Of a DNA stretch of 64,000 bases, positions 27,401-37,200 are shown one piece after another. The notes under the pieces were generated by a model, which was given only the letters and a program-made list of their open reading frames with translations, had not been told where the DNA came from and searched no databases. How positions within the stretch are numbered: position 1 is the stretch's first letter; the number at the start of each line of letters is the position of its first letter. This DNA is from Amblyornis subalaris. Taxonomy: Eukaryota; Chordata; Aves; Passeriformes; Ptilonorhynchidae. The stretch spans positions 4,736,663-4,800,662 of the forward strand of contig JACAXG010000012.1 of the NCBI GenBank assembly GCA_018881555.1. Direction: 5' to 3'. The position numbers and the translations under genes were made by a program.

Positions 27401-27927
27401 GCTTGTTGTCAGAAAAGAAATTCTCTTTTTTTGACCTCTCTGAGTGGCAGGGGGTAGTTTTCACCCAGTGCATTGTGGAAAGATGGTTCATTTCAGTGGT
27501 TCCTTGCCTTTGTAGAGAACAGCACTGCTCTGAAGGCATGCAGCCTTGCCAGTAATAAAAATCATGATCAGAATTTAATCCCTCCTGATTAGATGGGCTG
27601 ACTTAGTAGCCAGTTCTTCTGTGGTTTTTCCTTTTGAATCTTGCTGTCATTTTGACTGCTTTATAACTCTTCTCAGGCAGACTTTAACTTGACTTGTTCT
27701 TCTGATTACTTATGTATAGGAAATACTTAGCAAATACAATAACACGTTGGATGATATTTTGGGGGGTTGAAAATTAAATACTTACTGATCTCTTCGCAGG
27801 ATCTGCTCACTGTTCTAGAACTGCTGTCAATGGAGATCTAGTATCATCAACCATTCCTGAAGAAAATAAATGGGTGTCAAACGAAAGATCTGAACTGGAA
27901 GAGCTTCCTTCATCCTTTTCCTCCTGA
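18014..27927 (+). CDS. PLEKHA3: Pleckstrin homology domain-containing A3 (FAPP1)
   Basis: FAPP1 binds phosphatidylinositol-4-phosphate and ARF1 at the trans-Golgi through its PH domain and takes part in Golgi-to-surface transport. Exons: 18014-18053, 22024-22140, 23132-23287, 23929-24065, 25049-25213, 26347-26390, 26922-27037, 27800-27927; all GT-AG; 903 nt, 300 aa, the same length as human. The PH domain occupies residues 1 to about 93, from [20 protein letters not shown], through [17 protein letters not shown], to [12 protein letters not shown] with its conserved tryptophan. A helical, probably coiled-coil part follows ([21 protein letters not shown]), then the conserved block [20 protein letters not shown], then a less conserved Ser/Arg-rich tail ([15 protein letters not shown]) ending LPSSFSS. 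Single n bases at 22100 and 24047 leave two residues unread. The start ATG has G at +4 and sits in the CpG island. Confidence 0.97.
18054..27799 (+). other. PLEKHA3: PLEKHA3 introns
   Basis: Introns are 18054-22023, 22141-23131, 23288-23928, 24066-25048, 25214-26346, 26391-26921 and 27038-27799. The first starts in the CpG island and carries the CR1 fragment. No other gene, RNA gene or clear transposon was recognised; the rest is AT-rich with short T-runs. Confidence 0.7.
20300..20755 (+). mobile_element. CR1 non-LTR retrotransposon, 5'-truncated 3' end
   Basis: The sequence begins near GGTGCTGGAGCATGTCCAG and runs through the typical CR1 3' segment: GAGAAGAGGAGGCTCAGGG, GGAGGTTGTAGCCAGGTCAG, TTCTTCTCCCAAGTAA-like text, and GGTTGGAGTCGATGATCTTG. 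It ends in CR1 microsatellite-like copies, ATGATTCTATGATGCTATGA. Only the terminal 450 bp or so is present, so there is no reverse transcriptase. CR1 is the dominant LINE of bird genomes, with related elements in reptiles. It lies in PLEKHA3 intron 1, same orientation as the gene, and has diverged from consensus. Confidence 0.9.
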
Positions 27928-28580
27928 AGCAACTGAACGTATTAAATTTTCTATAAATAATGCTATGCAAAAGCTGCTGTAATTATACTGTTGTTATAGG
28001 AAGTAGTTATTTCCCTTTTTAGAAGGATTTCTCTGCACTTTATAGAATAACATAAATACTATCTTTGAAGTGTATTTTATCTTTATATAGTTTATTTGCA
28101 AGAGTATTTTCCTAATATTTCACAGTTTGAATGTGCATTTTTTGGAACAAATGATGGCTTTAACAGATAAGCATCCACATTTGTAAATGCAGCTCTTTTT
28201 AAAAAATGTGGAGGTCTGACTGAATGTTAGTAAATATGCATTACAAACTTCAGCAAAAGGTTTTCATTTTTTTGGAGAAAATGCAACTTCTGCTATGGGC
28301 CTCTTGGTCATTTGTACCAGGTCATCCACCCAGAGCTGTGATTAGCCCCACTATGGCTTTTTTTTGCCAGTGTAAGGGCTGTGGGAATGGGCACTCGTGG
28401 GTCTGCTCCAGCAGCTTGACGGTAATTCACATTGCCGCCTTTAAAAACACAAGGATATACATAATCCAGTCCTTATTTTTAGGCAATGGAAGTAGAAATA
28501 TTTAGTGTATTTTTCTAAACAAATGTATAAAAATAACTTAATATGAAGTATTTGTACCAAACATGGGATATTTAATAGTT

Positions 28581-28594
28581 TTTATTTATTTATT
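28581..28594 (+). promoter_or_regulatory. AU-rich element in the PLEKHA3 3' UTR
   Basis: TTTATTTATTTATT holds two overlapping ATTTA pentamers and the nonamer TTATTTATT, the known class II AU-rich mRNA-decay motif. Function is inferred from the motif only. Confidence 0.4.
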
Positions 28595-29993
28595 CTTTTT
28601 TGCATCAAAAATTTCTACCTACTTTCACTACTAAAGATCTGAAGATCTACTAAAGGCTTCAAAATGTGCATAAATTGTTTCTGGGGTGTGTAGCATCACA
28701 AATAATTAATACAGCACTGTTAAGATTTACTCTGCTTACTTAAGATGTGTTTTTAGCAAAGTATGATAGAAGCAAGAGCTGAAATGTTAGACCGTTCTAA
28801 GCTGCTGTTGTAATGAATATTTGTATCTATACGTTTGATTTATGACATATTTATACAAAAGGGAGCTTCTGTTTTTGCAAATCCTTTATATCATTTGAGG
28901 ATGGTATACACCAGAAGATGGATTCTTCTCTCAGTTACATCAGTGTAAATTTGCATTAACTGGAAGGGAGGTCAGAGTCTGACTCTCTTAATAATTAATG
29001 AGTAATATAGTATAATAGTGCCTACTAGCACCTTGGTCCAGAAGGTTGTTAATGTTAGCATTGTAAGCTTTTGGGGATTTTTGGGGTGTTTGTTTAGGGA
29101 TGAACTTGGTCTATAAAGTCTTAGCTGTAGAGCACTTTAAGCAAACCATTTACTGTTCTTGATTTACACAATTGCTAAATAAATGTACAGGGTTTTTTGT
29201 ACTCAAGCACATACCAAAATCTGTTTTTATAATCAGATCTTTAATTTGGTTTAACTAGTCTTCCTTTTGTGTACATAAATAGTTTGAAGCAGGCTGGAAA
29301 GAACAGATGGGAATGGGAGCTTTCCTTATAAATTTTTGGAATGTTGATTTATCTAAATCAAAATAGGTCCAAATGTTGAGGAAAAACATGAGCTGTTGCC
29401 CATATAGAAAATGCCAGTTTATAAACCATTATGTCAGGTTCAAGTGGAATGGAATGGTTTGTGAAAGGGGTTTGTGGATACCAGCTCAGAGCTGTCATTT
29501 GTGCTCAGTTCTGTCAGTTTTCATGCAAACTGGCATATGCGTATCAGCCACACACATGCTTGTACATTTTTTTCTGACTGTTTGCTTTAATGTATTCTGT
29601 ATGACACGACAATTGTAAAAATAAGTATTAAAAAAGATGTTCAGAGATGTAAACTACATACTGCAATGAGAGTGTTGTCTTGAATCATATGCTGTCAGAG
29701 TTGCTTTTCTAAATTTCACTGAGGTTTCTGCCAGCTTCTGCAGTGTTAAGTACACGTCACAATGACAGATACCTTTTTCTGCTTTCAACTACTATGAAGA
29801 AAAGAGGTTAGACTCTACATTGTGCAAAAAAAATGTGAGACTGATGAGTGCATGTAGTAGTAAGTAATAATTTTAAATACTGCCACAAGACAAAAGTTGT
29901 TGTGATCAGATCCAAGCATAAAATTTGCATGCAATTACTTTAGCACTGTTTTGGGTTTCTCCAGGTCCCCAAAGCCATCATTTCAGCTTTATG

Positions 29994-30003
<10 letters not shown>

Positions 30004-30031
<28 letters not shown>
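30004..30031 (+). repeat. (TG)14 microsatellite
   Basis: A perfect run of 14 TG units directly preceded by a short TA run (about 29994-30003). Compound TA/TG tracts of this kind are usually length-polymorphic. Confidence 0.95.
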
Positions 30032-31966
30032 ATCTGTTCCTGTTAAATCAGCCTTTTGATAGATACCTGTGCCAAACATCCTAAAATGTATTTCAGTGAA
30101 ATCAGTGATAATGTTATGCTGTTATACTTTTGGTATCTGGGGCTAAGAAATCATTTCTGAAAATTACCTGGCTGATTCACAATGATCCATGCATAGTAAG
30201 ACTAAAAAATACCTTGATGCTCTTACATTTTTCATTTCCATGTTGTGGAGAGAGCTTCTCAGGAATGCTTAATTGTATTATTCTTTCTAGTGCAGAATGA
30301 GAGCTGAACCTCAGCACAGAATAGGTAGTTGGTACTTCTAATTTTGATCTCGCATGCTTCTGAAGAGATCAGTCTGAAATGAATTCAAATTTTTAAATAG
30401 TATTCATGACTCAAGGAATATAAGCATAGTACAAATATTTAGGTGAAAAGTGATAACTTCTAGTTATATCTCTGAAGTTTCTAACATCAGATAATTAGAA
30501 ATGGAATGCTTAGAAATTACCAGCTGACATTATAAAGAATTAATGCAGGCACATGATGATTCAGAGAGTTGTGAATACTGAGATTACCATGTTCAGGGGC
30601 TTTAAAGTACTGTACGTTAATGTTTGTGTGTCTTTCAACTTAATAATTCACCTTCACTTTTTTAAACTTGTTTTTTTTTCCTTGGAGAAAGCAGTCTTTG
30701 GGATAGGAATACTTCAGAGGTTGGCTCTGCAAAAAAAATGGTATTCCTTATTTAAAAATCGAAATCACAGCTATTTGTTTTTGTTAAGGTTATTTTCACA
30801 AACTATGAACTTGGGTTTTGCTCGTTATACCCCTGTCAGTTTGAGTATTCTAGTGTAGCTGTTGTTCCTCTTTGTGTAAATTAGAAACTTTTAAAAGGGT
30901 CATAATACCTGAATAAAGGAAATGTCCATGTCTGAAAACTAGCTAAAATGCAGTAAAATGAATCTTTCTGTTATTATGGCTCTCCACCATCACAGTTACT
31001 TTTCTCAGGCTGCCACATGTAAAATGGTAGTAGAAAATGGATAACTCTATAGAAGGATTTATACAGCAGCTCACAGAGCTTTGTTAGAAAGTTTTTCCTT
31101 ATGCATCAGCACTCGGGAAACATAAATGCCAAACGCCTTCATGCACCATATCAGTGGTAGGATATTCTTCTAAACTTGGTCCAATAGTGCAATAGATCTG
31201 ATCTTTAAAGAGAGCAAATGTCAGCTTGTACAGTTACAAATCCCAATATTTGACCTGAATATAATAAATAAATAATTCAAAATGTTTATTTTTTTTTCAG
31301 CCAGAGACTGTTTAATCTATTGTTGTGAAAAATGTTATTCTTTGGGATGTGTTCTGTGAAATGGAGTATTGAAGCTTTAGGTTGTGACTTTAGCAATGTC
31401 ACTCTCTGTTAGCATTTGCTCAGCGGTTATGTGGAAAAACACTGGCTCAGCTAGTTGGCCTGTAACATCATCTGTTCAAGCTGTGTTTCAGCAAAGCCCA
31501 TAAGTATTTTAAATCCTATTTTTAGACATGTGAGTGACTCATCTGCCTGAAGTACTTGCTTAAGTACCGTGCAGAGTTGGGCCAGAGAGGTACTGGCAGG
31601 AGGAACTTGCTTACACCACCACACCAGTGCGCCTTCTCTTCATCGACTGAGTGTTTTGAGACTTAGCAGAGGCCACATAAGATTGAGTTTCCAGTAGCCT
31701 TTGTGAAGAAGAGTCCATGGTTAAATCTGCAGCTGCTGTCTATCACTATTGCTTTCTGCTGACTAATTATCTAGTGCATTTTTTGTGTTAATTTTATTAT
31801 GTGCCTGTGTACACAAGTTGCTTGTTAGCTAAACAAGACTGTACCTATGCATTTTTGTGTCTTGTATTGAGTTTGTTGGTTTGGATTTTTTTAAACATCT
31901 AATGAAATAAGAATTAGAAACTTTCTTGAGGTTTTTTTTTTTCTCTTTGAATGGTTTAAAGATTAA

Positions 31967-31972
31967 AATAAA
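31967..31972 (+). terminator. PLEKHA3: Candidate distal PLEKHA3 polyadenylation signal AATAAA
   Basis: Canonical AATAAA followed by a T-rich downstream stretch (CCTTTTTTGCTTC...TTTTATTATTC), a suitable downstream element. It is about 4.0 kb after the stop. Confidence 0.5.
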
Positions 31973-31990
31973 CAGCCTTTTTTGCTTCAT

Positions 31991-33037
31991 TTTTATTATT
32001 CTTTTTTACTTTCCTCCCTAAGGAAGAAATACCATGCACACTTAAACTCTTTCATCTTTAGGATTGTTTCTAAATGGTCTTGGTTCCATCCCTTGAAAAA
32101 GTTTGGATTTTGTCCTGACCCAAAGCTTAGCTCTTCTGAAATCCCTGTTTTTACTTTAGTCCTTGTTTTGTCTCTATTTCTTAGTTTTCCTGCAACATTT
32201 GGATAGATAGTGGTTGATAATATATAGTTTGATAGGAAATTATAAAAAAGCTTCTACAGCAAGTAATTTTGGAGTAGGTTTTTAAACGTGCTACATGCTT
32301 TACTACTTCTGATGAACTTGAAACATTTGTTTTTAGTAGTAGTGGTATGNTGGGAGTCATAGCGATGCATTGTGTTTGCTAACAAATGCTCCTGCTCCAC
32401 TTAAGAGAATTTTACAGCCCCTGGAGTGTTGCCTTTCTGTGAGTGTGTTTGCTCTCAAGCTTCTTCTACAGACCAGAGTGAATTGTAGAAGCCAACTTGC
32501 TCCTTTGACCTTGATACTCTTTTTCCCATAGATAACCTACCCCGCCCCCCACCACCTCAATCCCCAAGATGTAAAGACAGGCTTTGCTCCTACAGAAAGC
32601 TCAGCTGACTTGTGGGATGAAGAATTGATTAATCACCCATGGGAGGTGACAACTTGTAGGTCCAGGCAATTAGGGTCAACTAGTCTGTATTAGTTGCAGC
32701 AGCCAAAAAAACAGAGGGTGTAGAGGAAAGCCTGGAAATAGAGGAATAAGAACAGCACAATGCTTAGGGCATGTACTAGAATTTATCCTTTGTCAATGAA
32801 GAACCTATGATGAAAATTATTTTCAAAGTCTGACTTTTTTCAAGGCTGACTGTCTGATGGATAGGCTGTTTCTGATAGATGGCTGGATTTTCAACAGGTA
32901 GGTACTTGGTTACATTGGAGAATTGCATTTCTACCTCATCTTTTACCAACTCTTTTTCTGTAGTGTAGTTCAGGAACTGTAAAAACAGTATAATAAATAA
33001 ACAAGGAGTCCCAGACTTTATGGTGCAGAAAGCATGC
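31991..33037. other. Intergenic gap between PLEKHA3 and TTN 3' ends
   Basis: About 1 kb between the inferred poly(A) sites of two convergent genes. It has short open frames but no recognisable protein, repeat family or RNA gene. Confidence 0.5.
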
Positions 33038-33043
33038 TTTATT
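33038..33043 (-). terminator. TTN: Candidate TTN polyadenylation signal (AATAAA on the - strand)
   Basis: TTTATT on the + strand reads AATAAA on the titin strand, about 950 nt past the stop codon. This gives a TTN 3' UTR of roughly 1 kb, similar to what I recall for mammals. Confidence 0.55.
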
Positions 33044-33993
33044 TCAAATGAACAATTATATCTCAAGGAGGTTCAACAGCTATCAAGCTCTATTACTACA
33101 TTAGGAGAACTAAAGCAAATTGAAGTGCAGGGTGGTATTTGATGTTGTAGCAACAGTTTGTTTTTAAACTGTGGTTCATTGCTTAGTTGCCTGGAAGTGA
33201 CTACTGGGTGTCTAACACTACCACACGAACTCAATCACTGCACCCTATGAACCTCCNAGATTGGGTACTGCTGCTGCACTTGAATACCCAAATAGCTTTG
33301 TTGATTAAGGGGATGGCCAGGTGATGTTACTTTTTTAAAAGCTATTCAGGCAGTCAATATGTCAGAAACAGTACACNGACAGTGGGTGAACAAAGTGCTG
33401 GCCGCTTGCACTTTGTCCAAAAATTGTCAGTCAGGTATGGAAATTATGACATAATCAGATTCAATGTAAAACATTAAAGCAATGCTTACAGGAGGGTAAT
33501 TGCAAACATCACCAATGCCTTACATTTCTGATTCAACATAAATATTTGTGCACGCATGAAATACTATGCACAGTATCAAGTCTTAGGTGTAGGTAATCTT
33601 CAACAGGGAGCCTCTCTACCTGTTGAGGCATTCTTAGACATCAACAATGAGTTGAGGCGCAAAAATTAGTTAAATGTTGAGCAGGGTAGTCGTTTGCTAG
33701 GAAACTTTCTCCTGCCAACTGTTAGTTCCAAAAGTTACGTTTCAAAATGTCATAAAATAAACGGTACAAAACTTCATAACCGTTAACTTCGGCTATATAC
33801 AGTATGTACATGTCAGTGAAAAAAGTGTTTTAAATTCTTAGGTCAATAATGACTATAAGTCATAATGTATAGCTCTGGACTTTGTCTCGTTCAGGTAGGT
33901 ACAAAAATATTTTTATATTTACATATCAGATATTTTAGTCCATATAGGAATCACTTGTAAAAAGACAAGTGTAAATAATACATATCAAGCTCT
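33044..33993 (-). other. TTN: TTN 3' UTR (probable)
   Basis: Non-coding sequence between the titin stop codon (33994-33996) and the candidate poly(A) signal. No other feature recognised; single n bases at 33257 and 33377. Confidence 0.55.
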
Positions 33994-34292
33994 CTAAGGT
34001 GATCGGATATTTATATTCACAGTGGCAGAATCGGTACCAAATTCATTTCCTAAATTCAGGGTATAAAGTCCACCATCGTTCTTCTGGACATCCATGATGA
34101 TCAGGGTGGTTAGATCTTCGCTGGTTTCAATGTGGAATCTGCCTTGCTGGTCCTGACTGGAAATTTTTCTCCCTTTGCAGTACCATGTTATTTCAGGAGC
34201 AGGTTCACCCGAAAAGGCACAGGATAGTGTGAGAACTTTTCCTTCATCAATGCTGATATCAGATGGGAGAGCTTCAATTTTGGGTGGTACTC
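33994..34292 (-). CDS. TTN: TTN last exon (Mex6): M10 Ig and stop
   Basis: Enters in phase 1 (G|GA), encodes GVPPKIEALPSDISIDEG, then the Ig core (SGEPAPEITWYCKG and DGGLYTLNLGNEFG), and ends NIRSP with a TAG stop. M10 is the titin C-terminal Ig that binds obscurin and OBSL1; dominant tibial muscular dystrophy mutations in human fall in this exon. 98 residues plus stop. Confidence 0.97.
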
Positions 34293-37200
34293 CTTTATAA
34301 AACAGGAGAAGAAATACCAAGTTAGTCTGCTTTCACTAAGCCATGCAGCAGCTTTACTCTGAGGACTACTTCAGGATAGCTGAAGCACTAACTCTACCAA
34401 TAATTGTAATGCTCACCTCTCAGACCTGATTTAAGCATTTTACTAGTTGAACTCTCCAGTTGAGCCATACTAGATTTCCCCATAATACTGCTGGAGCTCA
34501 TCTCTACAAAGGATTCTTTCATGGAGGACATGCTTTTGGCAGACATGCTTTCAAATTTCATTTCAGTCATGCTGCTACTGCTGAAACTGCTGAATGAAGC
34601 CTCTTGTTTAGAAGCCATTTGAAAGGACTGAGAAGAAAAACTTTCGTGCATGCTTGTGTCGCCACTGGTCTTCAATACTACCTCTTTCGGAGGTTCTTCA
34701 ACTAGAGCTGAGGAGCATTACAAACATAGAAGGAAAAAGCAACAACATCACATTAACAAACAAAGTCATGCAGTTCTGTATGGTTAATTTTACAGAAATG
34801 AAGACGACATACTTTGCTTTCAATGGAAAACTGCAGTGGAGTATAGAATTGTTTACAATAATTTGGTTCACGATATCCAAATCATAAACAGTAATTTTAG
34901 TGGCAATGAAAAAATAGGCAGTGACTTACCAGTATGTATGAACTTGAAGGAAAAACATACATACTTAAGAAAAAATAGGTCATCATACAGTATTTCTTAT
35001 TAGAACAATTACTACATTTAGACACTGAGAAATTTTGTGTTCAGTTTATGTTTGTAGAAGCTGTGGAACATTTTTGAGTTCTTACAAGCATGGGATAGGA
35101 ATAGTAAAATCTGTATTTCATTGCATTGTTCTGTAGCTATAAAGGGTAACAGGAAAGCTCAATTACTGCAGCTTTGCGTTAAACCCAAACACAGTCACAG
35201 AAGCGAATCACAGCCACTCCTTGATGCTAGGAACTGGGATATGGTATAGCCAATAAAATACTAAACCCAGTTCAGTTAAGTTGCCATAAAGATTTTTAAC
35301 TGAGGAATGACTTTGTTTTATTGTAATAGATTCTGTTAGTAAATGAGGAAAGAGTAATTACCAGCACCAAGGTCTTAACATACTCATCTGAGAATGAATG
35401 CTCATAGCTTTCTCTTAACGTGCACCTGTTGATGTAGTAGAGCACCTCTGTGGGTGTTAAAAAGATTTCTAATGCTTTTTTAAGCCTGTATATGTAATAT
35501 ACAAAAGAAATATGAACTTCTTAAAATACCTAAGTCAACATTACCAGTGGCTTCTATCGTAAGTCATTTTAGTAGACACACCACAGCAAAAGGTTGTGAT
35601 TATTCTGAATACAAGACCTGAAGAACAAACTTACGGAGTACAGTCAAAGATGCTGTAGCAGAACACTGCCCATGGTAATTTTTTGCTTTGACTGTGTATT
35701 TTCCAGTGTCACTCACTGCTGCATTTTGAATCTCAAGAGAATATATGTTTTTAGAGCGAGTTACTCTGATGTGCGATGAAACGGCAATCTAAGGAGGGAA
35801 AAAAAATGGTTTCATTAAGATCAATTTTATGAATAACTCTAATTTTTCAAGTAAATATATTAAATTATTACTTACAGGTTGATTATTCTTTAACCACTCA
35901 ACTTCAGGAGAAGGATCCCCAGAAACTTCACAGGTGAACAATACATCTTGTCCTTCATTGACATTTTGAGACTTAGGCTGCATGATGAATGTTGGTTCAC
36001 TGGAGCGCTCTTTAGAGAGGGTCACAACATACTGGCATTTAATAATGCCTTCATCAGTTTTACCCTCACAGGTGAGTATACCTTCATCCTTATTACTGGC
36101 CTTCTTGATAGTTAGCGTGTGATCACTTCCAGAAACACCATATCTGTAATCATCTGAATTTCTCAGCTCCATTCCATTCAGTACCCATTTTACTTCAGAG
36201 GCACCAGGAATGTTGGCTTTCAATGTCACTTTCTGCCCTTCAGACACTGTCATTTTAGTTGAAGAAGCTGTAATTTCTGCTTTCAATTGCTTGACGTCTT
36301 CTGTAACAACTGACTTTTTAATGACTTCTTGAACTGCAGATTTCTCTTCAGTTGCCACTACTGATTTCTTCTGGGTAGAAACTGTAAGCAACTCATCTTT
36401 CTGAACTGTTTTATGAGATTCAGATACACCTCTTACCTGGGAATGGATATTTTTAAATACTTGGCCGGTAAACTGGATGTTAGTTTTTGAAACACCTCCT
36501 TCCCCAATAATTTCACAGGTGTATTCTCCTTTATCAGATTCCATGAGGTCATGGATTTTGAGCTCATAAGTGCCATCTGCTGCATAATGAAACTTGAAAT
36601 GATGGTTTTCTTTCAGTTTTTTACCATCCTTATACCAAGCCACTTCTCTGACACTTAAAACATTGCTTTCAACTGCACAGGATAACTTTACCTTATCTCC
36701 AAGAGCTTCTGCTTTCAGATGCTGTTTTATCTTTGGTGGAGAAGCAGTTGGTAATTGTACTTTCTCTGCTGGTACTGTTTGGTCTCCAGGTGGTGACTTA
36801 GCTTTTGGAGTACTGCTGATGGGTTCAGGAGATTTCACTCGTTTAGGAGACTTTACAGGCTCTGGAGACTTTACACGAGGCTCAGGAGATTTGATCCTTG
36901 GAGGTGATGTAATTGTTTTTTCAGGAATTTTTGTTCTTTGAATGGTCAAAGTAAAATGTGCTTCCTGTCTTCCTTCAGAGTTTTCCACCACAACAGTGTA
37001 ACTTCCTTCATCTGACATCTGGACCAAAGAAATTTCAAAGGTAGACTTGTACTGTGTTCGTGTTACTTGGAAGCGCCTTGAAGAAACAATAGGTTGACCT
37101 GCACGGAGCCATGTTATTATTGGTGCTGGTTCACCGTCAACATCACAGGAAAATCTTGCAGTCTCCCCTTCAGAAACTGTGATCGACCGTGGCTTTGTAA

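Larger units (their letters stand above)
27928..31990 (+). other. PLEKHA3: PLEKHA3 3' UTR (probable, about 4 kb)
   Basis: No coding signal follows the stop at 27927. AATAAA hexamers occur at 29178-29183 and 31967-31972; the second, in GATTAAAATAAACAGC, would give a UTR of about 4 kb. An AU-rich element lies near 28581 and a TG microsatellite at 30004. Which site is used cannot be told from sequence alone; the open frames at 29373-29618 and 30553-30858 have no recognisable protein. Confidence 0.5.

Noticed and set aside
36663..36941. Open frame on + strand opposite the titin KSP linker
   Set aside because: Shadow of the titin coding strand with Gly/Ser/Asp periodicity caused by the KSP repeats.
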